A stretch of DNA of 64,000 nucleotides from Armatimonadota bacterium (GCA_031081585.1 JAVHLY010000002.1:1-64000), one strand, 5' to 3'; positions 8,987 through 16,865 are shown, numbered from the stretch's first letter. Program-made: numbers and translations. The notes: a model not told the origin generated them from the sequence alone.

Positions 8987-9414
8987 AGGTGAGCAGCCGG
9001 GCGGAGTACGGCCTGCGGGCCCTCATCGACCTGGCGCTCCACTACGGCGAGGGGCCCGTGCAGAGCCACGCCATTGCCGCCCGGCAGGGCCTTCCCGAGC
9101 CGTACCTCAACCAGCTCATGGCCAGCCTGCGCCGCGCCGGGCTGGTCACCAGCAAGCGGGGGCCGTCCGGGGGACATCGGCTCGCCCGCCCGCCCGGCCA
9201 GATCCGCCTGCGCGAGGCGTTCGAGGTCCTGGAGGGCAGCGCGGCCCCCTGGGAGTGCGTGGAGGTGGACGATCCCGCCTGCGCGTACGCTCCCGGCTGC
9301 GGCCTGCGACCCGTCTGGATGGCCATCAAGGCGGCGACCGAGGGGGTGCTGGACCGGCTCACGCTGGAGGACCTGAGCGGCCGGGCCCGGGTGGGGACGC
9401 GGGCTCGGCGGTGA
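8983..9414 (+). CDS. Rrf2-family regulator with three-cysteine motif
   Basis: The 143-residue winged-helix regulator begins MKVSSRAEYGLRALIDLA, the Rrf2 signature, followed by the recognition region LPEPYLNQLMASLRRAGLV and the wing KRGPSGGHRLA. Cysteines C92, C100 and C106 (C-x7-C-x5-C) resemble the IscR cluster ligands (C-x5-C-x5-C), so an Fe-S cluster or a cysteine/redox switch is possible. Rrf2 members include IscR (Fe-S supply) and CymR (cysteine metabolism). As last gene of the sulfur operon it probably regulates that operon. The coding end is duplicated: a 20-bp direct repeat brings a second TGA. Confidence 0.88.
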   Translation: MKVSSRAEYGLRALIDLALHYGEGPVQSHAIAARQGLPEPYLNQLMASLRRAGLVTSKRGPSGGHRLARPPGQIRLREAFEVLEGSAAPWECVEVDDPACAYAPGCGLRPVWMAIKAATEGVLDRLTLEDLSGRARVGTRARR

Positions 9415-9437
9415 ATGACGCGGGCCCGGCGGTGAAT
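9397..9437 (+). repeat. 20-bp direct repeat spanning the rrf2 stop codon
   Basis: ACGCGGGCYCGGCGGTGAAT occurs at 9397-9416 and again at 9418-9437 with one mismatch and a 21-bp period. Each copy contains a TGA. It looks like a local slippage duplication. Confidence 0.7.
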
Positions 9438-9449
9438 TTTGATAGACGT

Positions 9450-9464
9450 CGGCAGGAGCTGCCG
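9450..9464. promoter_or_regulatory. Small palindrome downstream of rrf2
   Basis: CGGCAG-GAG-CTGCCG is a perfect 6-bp inverted repeat with a 3-nt centre, a few bases after an A/T-rich stretch (AATTTTGATAGA). It could be a short hairpin in the operon's 3' end or an operator. No partner site was recognised elsewhere. Confidence 0.3.
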
Positions 9465-9488
9465 CGGCTGCGGCGAAAGCGTATCGTG

Positions 9489-9578
9489 ACAGGACGCCTC
9501 CGGACACGCAGGTCTGGCCCGACCAGGAAGGGCGGGGGCAGGGGCCCCTTCCAGGTGCGGTGAACGGAGGCGTCCTGT
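9489..9578. repeat. 14-bp perfect inverted repeat enclosing a nested hairpin
   Basis: ACAGGACGCCTCCG (9489-9502) and CGGAGGCGTCCTGT (9565-9578) are perfect complements 62 nt apart. Inside, GGAAGGG (9526-9532) can pair with CCCTTCC (9546-9552). As RNA this would form a long two-part stem between the sulfur operon and the sigma-factor promoter. No flanking target duplication was seen, so a MITE is not supported. It may be a bidirectional 3'-end structure or a regulatory cruciform. Confidence 0.55.
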
Positions 9579-9589
9579 TGCTGTCTTCT

Positions 9590-9615
9590 GGAATACCTCC
9601 TTCGCCATTTTCGTT
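9590..9615 (+). promoter_or_regulatory. SigR-like promoter of the ECF sigma gene
   Basis: GGAAT (9590-9594) and GTT (9613-9615) are separated by exactly 18 nt, matching the GGAAT-N18-GTT promoter known for Streptomyces SigR and related RpoE-type sigma factors. The ATG of the sigma gene follows 12 nt later. This suggests that the sigma factor transcribes its own operon. Confidence 0.6.
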
Positions 9616-9627
9616 TGCTCGACCATC

Positions 9628-10296
9628 ATGGCTCGCGGAGCGGTCGTGGCCCTGAGCGTCGGGCCGGTGGGCGGTGCCGAGGCGCGCGAGCAGTTCGCCG
9701 CCCTGGTCGAAGAATACCTCGACGGCCTCTACCGCACCGCCCTGCGACTGACCCGCAACCGCGCGGCCGCGGAGGACCTGGTGCAGGACGCGCTCCTGCG
9801 AGGGTGGCGTTCCTTCCACACCTTCCAGGCCGGCACGAACGCCCGGGCGTGGCTCTTTCGCATCCTCATGAACGCCTTCATCGATACCTACCGGCGGCGC
9901 GGCCGCGAACCCGAGGTGGTGGACACGGAGGCGGTAGAGGACCACTACCTGTACACGCGGGCGCGTGAGAGCGCGGACCTGGCCCGGCAGGGCAACCCCG
10001 AGGAGATCGTGCTGGCGCAGGTCATGGACGCCGACGTGGCCGCCGCCCTGGATGCCCTCCCCGACCGCTTCCGCGCTCCGGTGGTCCTGGCCGACCTGGA
10101 GGGCTTCTCCTACAAGGAGATCGCCGAGATCCTCGGCATCCCCATCGGGACCGTGATGTCCCGCCTCTTCCGCGGGCGGCGCCAGCTGCAGCAGCGCCTG
10201 TGGGAGTACGCGGTGCGCGCCGGGCGTCGGCCTCGCGCCCCCCGGCGCCGCGACGCCCGGCGGCGAGGCCAGGATGGGGGAGGCGCGGCGTCGTGA
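9628..10296 (+). CDS. ECF sigma factor, SigR/RpoE-like
   Basis: A 222-residue group 4 sigma factor. Region 2 (about 25-95) contains ALRLTRNRAAAEDLVQDALL, WRSFHTFQAGTNARAWLF and ILMNAFIDTYRR, typical of the SigR/SigH oxidative-stress branch. Region 4 (about 135-185) has LPDRFRAPVVLADLEGFSYK and EIAEILGIPIGTVMSRLFRG. The C-terminal tail is basic. A GGAAT-N18-GTT promoter lies directly upstream and a zinc anti-sigma gene overlaps its stop, so the unit is probably a thiol-oxidation switch. It sits next to a cysteine-synthesis operon. An upstream start is unlikely because of the promoter position. Confidence 0.9.
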   Translation: MARGAVVALSVGPVGGAEAREQFAALVEEYLDGLYRTALRLTRNRAAAEDLVQDALLRGWRSFHTFQAGTNARAWLFRILMNAFIDTYRRRGREPEVVDTEAVEDHYLYTRARESADLARQGNPEEIVLAQVMDADVAAALDALPDRFRAPVVLADLEGFSYKEIAEILGIPIGTVMSRLFRGRRQLQQRLWEYAVRAGRRPRAPRRRDARRRGQDGGGAAS

Positions 10297-10526
10297 GCCA
10301 GGGGCGGTGCGACGAGGTGCTCCGGCTGCTCTGGCAGTTCATGGACCGGGAGCTCGACCGCCTCACCTATGAGCGGGTGGAGGAGCACTGCCGGCGCTGT
10401 CAGCCCTGCCAGGACCTGCACGAGTTCGAGGTGCGGTTGCGCGAGATCATCCGCATGAAGTGCACCGGCGAGGCCGCCCCGGAGACGCTGCGCCGCCGTC
10501 TGCGCCAGCTGCTCGCCGACCTGTAG
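10293..10526 (+). CDS. Zinc-binding anti-sigma factor, RsrA-like
   Basis: A 77-residue cytoplasmic protein with the ZAS motif H32-x3-C36-x2-C39 (EHCRRCQPC) and an N-terminal C6, the layout of RsrA, in which these residues hold zinc and form a disulfide on oxidation to release the sigma factor. It starts GTG within the sigma stop (GTGA overlap), so the two are made together. The target is almost certainly the upstream ECF sigma factor. Confidence 0.88.
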   Translation: MSQGRCDEVLRLLWQFMDRELDRLTYERVEEHCRRCQPCQDLHEFEVRLREIIRMKCTGEAAPETLRRRLRQLLADL

Positions 10527-10652
10527 GGGGCGCCAGGGATTGTGCTGCCCCGTGACAACCCGAAAGCCCAGGACGCGTGTGCGCTCGCAGGATCTGTGCG
10601 ACCTGATGTCACCGTCGGTGGTGGCCCATTCCCGACCTGAGGAGGTCCTCAC

Positions 10653-11069
10653 ATGAAACGCGATCCCGTCCGTCCCGACGCTCGCCGCGAGGTGATCAGC
10701 ACCGATGGCGCTCCCCTCGCCATCGGCCCCTACTCCCAGGCCATCCGCGCGGGCGGCTTCCTCTTCCTGTCGGGGCAGATCGCCCTCGACCCGGGCACGG
10801 GACAGCTGGTCGGTCAGGACGTCAAGCAGCAGACACGCCAGGTCCTGACGAACGTGCGCGCCGTGCTGGAGGCCGCCGGGGCCTCCCTGGCGGACGTGGT
10901 GAAGTGCACCGTCTTCCTGGCCGACATGAACGACTTCGGCCCGATGAACGAAGAGTACGGTGCCTTCTTCCCGGAGGAGCCGCCGGCCCGGACCACCGTG
11001 CAGGCGGCGCGGCTGCCCCGGGGCGCGCTGGTGGAAATCGAGGTGGTGGCGCTCGACCGGGGCCGGTGA
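10653..11069 (+). CDS. ridA: RidA/YjgF-family enamine/imine deaminase
   Basis: A 138-residue protein with the full Rid signature: PLAIGPYSQAIRAGGFLFLS, SGQIALDPGTGQLV and the substrate-binding Arg in PPARTTVQAARLPRGALVEI. RidA hydrolyses reactive enamines/imines such as 2-aminoacrylate released by PLP-dependent serine/threonine/cysteine enzymes, which fits a location after the sulfur and redox-stress genes. Clear SD (GAGGAGG) lies 8 nt before the ATG; the SD can pair in a short GACCT/AGGTC hairpin. A few residues extend the usual N-terminus. Confidence 0.9.
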   Translation: MKRDPVRPDARREVISTDGAPLAIGPYSQAIRAGGFLFLSGQIALDPGTGQLVGQDVKQQTRQVLTNVRAVLEAAGASLADVVKCTVFLADMNDFGPMNEEYGAFFPEEPPARTTVQAARLPRGALVEIEVVALDRGR

Positions 11070-11083
11070 GGCCGACCGAAGGC

Positions 11084-11096
11084 ATGACGTCGTCAT
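11084..11096. promoter_or_regulatory. Palindrome upstream of the tRNA-Gln -10 box
   Basis: ATGACG-T-CGTCAT is a perfect 6-bp inverted repeat ending 2 nt before TAAGAT (11099-11104), a plausible -10 box for the tRNA gene that starts at 11119. The position suits an operator or an upstream promoter element. No convincing -35 hexamer was found. Confidence 0.35.
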
Positions 11097-11118
11097 GGTA
11101 AGATGAAGGGTGCGCCGC

Positions 11119-11195
11119 TGGGGGGTCGTCTAGCCAGGTGAGGACGCGGCGCTTTGAACGCCGTAGCGGAGGATCGAAGCCTCCCCCCCCAGCCA
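11119..11195 (+). tRNA. tRNA-Gln (anticodon TTG)
   Basis: The 77-nt sequence folds as a full cloverleaf: acceptor TGGGGGG/CCCCCCA, D stem GTCT/AGGAC, anticodon stem CGGCG/CGCCG with loop CTTTGAA (anticodon TTG), T stem GGAGG/CCTCC with loop ATCGAAG, discriminator G and an encoded CCA (11193-11195). UUG reads CAA and, by wobble, CAG. The T loop lacks the common TTC start, a small oddity. Confidence 0.93.
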
Positions 11196-11216
11196 CGCTC
11201 CTCCCGGGATCTCCGC

Positions 11217-12800
11217 CTACTGGGTGCTGCCCGGGCCGCGGACCACCCGCCCCGGCAGCGCGCCGGTGTGCTCCCCGTCCCGCAGCACCGCCACGCCGTT
11301 CACGAAGACGTGTCGCACCCCGGTGGCGTACCGGTGCGGCTGGTCGTAGGTGGCGTGGTCGATGATCCGGTCCGGGTCGAACACCACCACGTCCGCCAAC
11401 GCGCCGGGGACGAGCCGCCCCCGGTCGCGCAGGCGCAGCGTCTCGGCCGGCAGCGCGGTCATCCGGCGCACCGCCTCCGGCAGCGTGAGCACCCGCTCCT
11501 CCCGCACGTAGCGCCCCAGCACCCGGGCGAAGGTGCCGTAGGCGCGCGGGTGGGTGCCCGAGCGCAGGAAGACCCCTTCGGGGGCGAGCGAGGCGGCGTC
11601 GGAGCCGAAGGCCACCCAGGGGCGGGCCATCACCTTGCGCACGTTCGCCTCGGACATGGTGAAGAAGACCGCGCCCACGCGGCTGTCGTCCTCGACCAGC
11701 AGGTCGAGCAGCGTGTCCCGGTAGTCCTGCCCGCGCGCGGCCGCCACCTCCGCCAGCGTGCGGCCGATGAGCGGCTTGAGGTGGTCGGCCCTGACGGCGA
11801 CGAGCAGGACCCGCTCCGGGGCGGTGAAGAGGGCGAGCTGCTCCCGGACCTGCGCCCGGGTGGCCGGGTCGCGCAGGCGCGCCACCAGCGCCTCGGGGCC
11901 GCCTTCATGGGCCCATCCCGGCACGGCGGTGTCGAGCCCTGTGGCCGACGCCGTGTACGGGTACATGTCCGCGGTGACCGGCAGCCCGGCGGCCCGGGCC
12001 TCCTCGATCGCCCCGAGCACCCGATCCATGAGCGGCCAGTGGCGCTCCCCGGAGACCTTCAGGTGGTAGATCTCCCCGCGGGCGCCGCTCGTGCGCACGA
12101 TGGTGAGGAACTCCTCCAGCGCCTCGAGGATCCCCGCCTCCTCGTTGCGGATGTGGGAGATGTAGAGCCCGTCGTGCTCGGCGGCCACCTCGGCGAGCGC
12201 CACCACCTCGTCGGTGGCGGCGTACGAGCCCGGCGCGTAGATCAGGGCGGTGGAGACGCCCATGGCCCCTTCGCGCATCGCCTCCCGCACCACCGCGCGC
12301 ATCCGGTCGAGCTCGGCGGCGCTCGGCGCGCGGCGCTCGTAGCCCAGGACGAAGATGCGCGCCGTGGTCGCGCCGACAAAAGAGGCGACGTTGGGGGCGA
12401 CCCCCCGGCGCACCAGGTGCTCCAGGTACTCGCCCAGGGTCGTCCAGGCGACCTCGTAGCGGATGTCGCCCTGGCGGGCCACCATCTGCCGGCGCATCGC
12501 CTCGGTGAGCGGGCCCATGGAGGTGCCCTCGCCGAGCACCTCCAGCGTCACCCCCTGGCGGATGTCGCTCTGGGAACGGCCGTCGGCCAGGAGGGAGACG
12601 TTGGCCCAGCTCAGCATGTTGATGAAGCCCGGCGCGGCCACCAGACCGCCCGCCTCGATCTCCTCCCGCCCGCTCCCCGCCACCGTCCCGCCCACGGCGG
12701 CCACGCGGTCCCCCGTGATGGCCACGTCGCCCACCACCGGCGCGCCTCCGCTGCCGTCCACGATGGTGGCGTTGCGGATCACCACGTCGTAGCGGTCCAT
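11217..12800 (-). CDS. D-aminoacylase/N-acyl-D-amino-acid deacylase-like amidohydrolase
   Basis: About 527 residues from ATG 12800 (MDRYDVVIRNATIVDG). The amidohydrolase shell is clear: N-terminal beta-sandwich strand, APGFIN after strand 1, ISHIRNE and IYHLKVSG (metal-binding His), FGSDAA (catalytic Asp) and the C-terminal LVPGALADVVVFDPD. The usual HxH after PGFID reads LSW here and the bridging Cys segment of D-aminoacylase reads GEG, so this belongs to a divergent subfamily whose substrate is unknown. An N-terminal extension back to 12854 has no better start. It follows the GGDEF gene on the same strand by 125 bp. Confidence 0.8.
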   Translation of the reverse strand: MDRYDVVIRNATIVDGSGGAPVVGDVAITGDRVAAVGGTVAGSGREEIEAGGLVAAPGFINMLSWANVSLLADGRSQSDIRQGVTLEVLGEGTSMGPLTEAMRRQMVARQGDIRYEVAWTTLGEYLEHLVRRGVAPNVASFVGATTARIFVLGYERRAPSAAELDRMRAVVREAMREGAMGVSTALIYAPGSYAATDEVVALAEVAAEHDGLYISHIRNEEAGILEALEEFLTIVRTSGARGEIYHLKVSGERHWPLMDRVLGAIEEARAAGLPVTADMYPYTASATGLDTAVPGWAHEGGPEALVARLRDPATRAQVREQLALFTAPERVLLVAVRADHLKPLIGRTLAEVAAARGQDYRDTLLDLLVEDDSRVGAVFFTMSEANVRKVMARPWVAFGSDAASLAPEGVFLRSGTHPRAYGTFARVLGRYVREERVLTLPEAVRRMTALPAETLRLRDRGRLVPGALADVVVFDPDRIIDHATYDQPHRYATGVRHVFVNGVAVLRDGEHTGALPGRVVRGPGSTQ

Positions 12801-12925
12801 CCCCTCATGCCTCCGTCCATGCCGCCCCCGTTCATGCCCCCGGTCGATGCGCACGCCTCCCCGGGCGCCGCACCCCGGTTGTGGGCAGCCGCGGCTGTCC
12901 GTGGCGAGGGCTTCCTGGACGGCCT

Positions 12926-14215
12926 CTATGATGGGGCGGTCGCCGCCCCTGGGGGAAGGGCGGAAGCGCGGGTGGCAGTGAGGCCGGTGCCGACCGGCGC
13001 CCCGGCTGCCCGCGCCGCGTAGAGCGCGGCGTCTGCCGCCGAGGTCAGCTGGCTCACCGTCTCTCCGTCGTCGGGGAACACGGCCACGCCCGCCGTGGCG
13101 CCGGTCGCGACGGCCTCGGCCCGCGCCAGCCCTAGCGTCTCCAGGGCGGCACAGAGGCGCTCCCCCAGCGCCACCGCCGTCCCCCGCGTGGTCCCCGGAA
13201 GTATCACGGCGAACTCGTCCCCACCGACGCGGAACGCCTGGTCTCCTGGGCCCAGGGCGCTGCGCAGCACCCGGGCGGTCTCGCAGAGGACCTCGTCGCC
13301 ACGGGGGTGGCCGAGCCGGTCGTTGATCGCCTTGAGCCCGCGCAGGTCGAGCAGGAGGAGGGCCAGGGGCGCGCCGCAGTCGCGGCAGGCTGCCAGCGCC
13401 TGCTCGAAGACCTCGGTGAAGTGCCGGCGGTTACCGAGACCAGTGAGGGTATCGGTGATCGCGAGGTGGCGCACCTCCGCCAACGCCTCCTCGAGGCGGG
13501 CATTGGCCTCCCGGGCCTCGGCCATGCCCTTCAGGGCGAAGCTGGTGATGAGCCAGATGCTCAGGGTCAGGAGCTGGGCGGATGCGCCCACGCTGGAGGC
13601 CAGCGCCAGGACGTACGAGACCGGGACGTACGCCAGGAAGGTGAAGCCGGCCAGACGGGCGATGTGCCGCGGGCGCACGTGTTGCGGGTCGCCGCTGTCG
13701 AGGTACCGGCCGATGAAGGCGATCACGACGTTCCCCAGGACAAAGAGGGCGCCGGCGGATGCCAGTACGACAGCCTGCTGCCAGGACGCCTCCTGGGCCT
13801 GGGGCGGCCGGCTGAAGCGATGGTAGAGCGCTCCGGCCAGGGCGAGGGCCGTCCCCGCGTTGCCGAAGGCGAGCAGCCCCACCCAGACACTCATGCGCCG
13901 GGCCAGGACGAGGAGGATCGGGACCGTGGCGGCGATCGGCATACCCGCCGGCCAGCCGAACAGCCACACCGCGGCGAGCGCGACGGGCCCCTGCATGGGC
14001 ATGTAGCCTGGGCCGACCCTGGCGAGGATGAAGCCGCCGATCGAGGCGAGGGCGAGAAAGAGCGCGTAGCCGGACCAGGGGAAGTCGGCCAGCGCAGGCA
14101 GGGCGACCAGGGTGAGCACGCATCCCGCTGCGGCCCAGGCAGCGGCGTAGCGCCGATAGACCGGCGGCTTGGCCCCCGTGAGGTGAACCGGAGTCGGGCG
14201 AGGGTGCCTGCTCAC
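12926..14215 (-). CDS. Membrane-bound diguanylate cyclase (GGDEF)
   Basis: About 429 residues. The N-terminal half has roughly eight hydrophobic segments (from YAAAWAAAGCVLTLVALPAL onward), like a 7TM/MASE-type sensor. A short coiled linker follows, then a GGDEF domain with DTLTGLGNRRHF and RVGGDEFAVILPG, so cyclic-di-GMP synthesis is likely. The product-inhibition I-site five residues before GGDEF reads GPGD instead of RxxD, so feedback is probably lost. Start is uncertain: GTG 14215 has a weak SD (AGGGTGG); GTG 14239 is possible. It is divergent from glmU across a 195-bp gap without a clear promoter. Confidence 0.85.
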   Translation of the reverse strand: MSRHPRPTPVHLTGAKPPVYRRYAAAWAAAGCVLTLVALPALADFPWSGYALFLALASIGGFILARVGPGYMPMQGPVALAAVWLFGWPAGMPIAATVPILLVLARRMSVWVGLLAFGNAGTALALAGALYHRFSRPPQAQEASWQQAVVLASAGALFVLGNVVIAFIGRYLDSGDPQHVRPRHIARLAGFTFLAYVPVSYVLALASSVGASAQLLTLSIWLITSFALKGMAEAREANARLEEALAEVRHLAITDTLTGLGNRRHFTEVFEQALAACRDCGAPLALLLLDLRGLKAINDRLGHPRGDEVLCETARVLRSALGPGDQAFRVGGDEFAVILPGTTRGTAVALGERLCAALETLGLARAEAVATGATAGVAVFPDDGETVSQLTSAADAALYAARAAGAPVGTGLTATRASALPPGAATAPS

Positions 14216-14410
14216 GCGCACCACCCTGCGCTTATGCACAGAGAGGCGCGAGCCTAGTCGCTGCCGACCGGGTGCCGACCGGCCATCGTGACCGGGAGGG
14301 AGCACCGACCGACCGCCCGAAGGCGCACCCACCGACCACCCGGCCGGATCCGGGCCGTTCGGCCGGTCATCGGTGTCGGTCGCCGGCAGGATTCCCCTCC
14401 CCCGGCCAGA

Positions 14411-15802
14411 ATGACGCCAGAGGTGCCCCGCGAGACCGTCCGTCCCATGGTCCTCGCCGCCGGCCTGGGAAAGCGGATGCGCTCCACGCAGCCCAAGGTG
14501 CTGCACCCGGTGGCCGGCCGGCCCATGATCCGCCACGTCCTGCGGACGCTCGCCGCCCTGGGCCTCCCGCGGCCGGTCGTCGTCGTGGGCCACGGCGCCG
14601 AGGCGGTCGAGGCGGCAGTGGGCGAGGACGGCCGCTGCGTGCTGCAGCCCGAGCCGCGCGGCACGGGGGATGCCGTGCGGGTGGCGCTGGAGCAGGCGGC
14701 CGCCGACCTGGCCGAGGCCCGGGCCGCCCTCGTCCTCTACGGGGACATGCCGCTCCTGCGGGCCGAGACGCTCGAGCGGCTGCTCGCGGCGCACGCCGAG
14801 GCCGGCGGGCTGGTCATGCTCACCGGCCACCTCGCCGACCCCACCGGCTACGGTCGGGTCCTGCGCGACGCGGCGGGCCAGGTGACGGGCGTCGTGGAGG
14901 AGGCCGACGCCCCACCGGATGTGCGCGCGGTGCGCGAGGTGAACGCCGGCGTCTACGTCGTCGACCTGGCCGTGCTGCGCGAGGCGGTGGCAGCGCTCCG
15001 CCCGCAGAACGCCCAGGGGGAGTACTACCTGACCGACATGGTGGGCTGGGCGGTGCGGCGCGGGGTGCGGCCGCGCGCCGTGGTGGCCGAGGACCCGGAG
15101 GAGCTGCTGGGGGTGAACTCCCGGCGCGAGCTGGCCCGCGTGGAGGCGGCCTTCCGGGCCCGGCTGCTCGGCCGCCTCATGGACGCCGGCGTCACGGTGA
15201 TCGACCCGGCCCACACCTACGTGCACGTCGACGTGACCGTGGGGCCGGACACCGTCCTCCACCCGGGGACGTCGCTGGAGGGGACTACGCGCGTGGGCAG
15301 CGGGTGCGTCATCGGGCCGCAGGCGCGGCTGGTGGACGCCGAGATCGGCGACCGGGTCACCGTGGTGGCCTCCACCATCACCCGCGCCAGCGTGGGCGAG
15401 GGGAGCCGCGTCGGCCCCTACGCCCACCTGCGGCCGGGGACGCGGGTGGGGCGCTACGTGGAGATCGGCAACTACGCGGAGATGAAGAACGCCACGGTGG
15501 GCGACTACACCAAGGTCCACCACCACAGCTACCTGGGGGACGCCGCCGTGGGGCAGCGCGTGAACATCGGCGCCGGCACGGTCACCTGCAACCTGCGCGA
15601 CCGGAGCGGGCAAAAGTGGCCGACGGTGATCGAAGACGAGGCCTTCATTGGCAGCGACACGATGCTCGTGGCCCCGGTGCGGGTGGGCCGGGGGGCGAGT
15701 ACGGGCGCCGGATCGGTGGTGACGCGGGACGTGCCGGCAGGGGCGCTGGCCGTGGGGGTGCCGGCCCGGGTGATCCGGCGGAGCGCCGAGACCCCGCGCT
15801 AG
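14411..15802 (+). CDS. glmU: Bifunctional UDP-GlcNAc pyrophosphorylase / GlcN-1-P acetyltransferase
   Basis: GlmU makes UDP-N-acetylglucosamine, the precursor for peptidoglycan, lipid A and the WecA/WecB products encoded nearby. The 463-residue protein has the uridylyltransferase motif VLAAGLGKRMRS with PKVLHPVAGRPM near residue 14, GTGDAVRVAL and YGDMPLL, then a left-handed beta-helix from about residue 255 with PYAHLRPGTRVGRYVEIGNY, AEMKNATVGD and GAGTVTCN. Length matches the family. Start ATG 14411 lacks a strong SD; longer reading frames upstream are Arg/Pro-rich and unlike GlmU. Confidence 0.95.
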   Translation: MTPEVPRETVRPMVLAAGLGKRMRSTQPKVLHPVAGRPMIRHVLRTLAALGLPRPVVVVGHGAEAVEAAVGEDGRCVLQPEPRGTGDAVRVALEQAAADLAEARAALVLYGDMPLLRAETLERLLAAHAEAGGLVMLTGHLADPTGYGRVLRDAAGQVTGVVEEADAPPDVRAVREVNAGVYVVDLAVLREAVAALRPQNAQGEYYLTDMVGWAVRRGVRPRAVVAEDPEELLGVNSRRELARVEAAFRARLLGRLMDAGVTVIDPAHTYVHVDVTVGPDTVLHPGTSLEGTTRVGSGCVIGPQARLVDAEIGDRVTVVASTITRASVGEGSRVGPYAHLRPGTRVGRYVEIGNYAEMKNATVGDYTKVHHHSYLGDAAVGQRVNIGAGTVTCNLRDRSGQKWPTVIEDEAFIGSDTMLVAPVRVGRGASTGAGSVVTRDVPAGALAVGVPARVIRRSAETPR

Positions 15803-15845
15803 GCCGGCGGCCGGCGACGGGCGCGGGAGGCGCCGGAGGGCGGCG

Positions 15846-16811
15846 GTGGCGTCGGGGGCGTTGAAGGTCTTCAGCGGGTCGGGCAACCCGGCCCTGGCCC
15901 AGGAGGTGGCCGACCGGCTCGAGGTGCCGCTCGGCGAGCTGAGCCTCTTCCGCTTCGCCGACGGGGAGGTGGGGATTCGCATCGACGAGAGCGTGCGCGG
16001 CGCGGACGTCTTCGTCCTCCAGTCCACCTCGCCGCCGGTGAACGAGCACCTGGTCGAGCTCCTGGTGATCATCGACGCGCTGCGACGGGCCTCCGCCGCG
16101 CGCATCACCGCGGTCCTCCCCTACTTCGGCTACGCGCGGCAGGACCGCAAGATGCGGCCGCGCGAGCCCATCAGCAGCAAGCTGGTGGCCAACCTGCTGA
16201 CCACCGCTGGCGCCGACCGCATCCTCACCGTCGACCTGCACGCCGGGCAGATCTGGGGCTTCTTCGACATCCCGCTGGACCACCTGCCGGCGCGCCTGCT
16301 CATGGTCGAGGACCTCCGGCGCCGCGGCCTGTCGGATCTGGTCATCGTCAGCCCGGACATCGGTGGCACGCCGCGCGCCCGGGAGTTCGCCGCGGCGCTG
16401 GGCGCTCCCATCGCCATCATCGACAAGCGCCGGGACCGCCCCAACGAGGTGCGCGAGGTGGTCCACGTCATCGGCAAGGTCTACCGGCGGCGGGCGGTCA
16501 TCGTGGACGACATCCTGGACACCGGTGGCACGCTGGTCATGGCGGCGCAGGCGCTGATGCGGCGCGGGGTGGCCCAGGTGGACGCCTACGTCACCCACGC
16601 CCTCCTCTCCGGCCCGGCGCTGGAGCGCATCGCCCGCAGTCCGCTCGGCGAGGTGGTGGTCACGAACACCATCCCTCTGCCGGCCGGGAAGCCGCTGGCG
16701 AAGCTACGCGTCCTCTCGGTGGCGGGGCTGCTGGCCGAGGCCATCCGGCGCATCCATGAACACCGCTCGGTGAGCGAGCTCTTCGAGGCCGCCCCCCAAC
16801 CGGTGTCCTGA
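15846..16811 (+). CDS. prs: Ribose-phosphate pyrophosphokinase
   Basis: Makes PRPP for purine, pyrimidine, His, Trp and NAD synthesis. The 321-residue protein carries PYFGYARQDRKMRPREPIS, SKLVANLL, the flexible catalytic region after TVDLHAGQIWGFF, and the PRPP loop AVIVDDILDTGGTL. GTG start with a GGAGGGCGG SD. It follows glmU, the common bacterial pairing glmU-prs. PRPP users pyrE, hpt and the guanine genes lie at the far end of the window. Confidence 0.95.
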   Translation: MASGALKVFSGSGNPALAQEVADRLEVPLGELSLFRFADGEVGIRIDESVRGADVFVLQSTSPPVNEHLVELLVIIDALRRASAARITAVLPYFGYARQDRKMRPREPISSKLVANLLTTAGADRILTVDLHAGQIWGFFDIPLDHLPARLLMVEDLRRRGLSDLVIVSPDIGGTPRAREFAAALGAPIAIIDKRRDRPNEVREVVHVIGKVYRRRAVIVDDILDTGGTLVMAAQALMRRGVAQVDAYVTHALLSGPALERIARSPLGEVVVTNTIPLPAGKPLAKLRVLSVAGLLAEAIRRIHEHRSVSELFEAAPQPVS

Positions 16812-16865
16812 GCGCGCGTCCGCGCGGCGCCACCCGTGTCCGTTGCCGCGCCATCCTGGGAACCT

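Noticed and set aside
9489-9578. MITE or transposon relic
   Set aside because: Inverted ends are perfect but no target-site duplication flanks them and no transposase or second copy is seen in the window.
11154-13022. Plus-strand frame of about 620 codons opposite the amidohydrolase
   Set aside because: Antisense to a gene with clear amidohydrolase motifs, starts inside the tRNA and is full of Arg/His runs.
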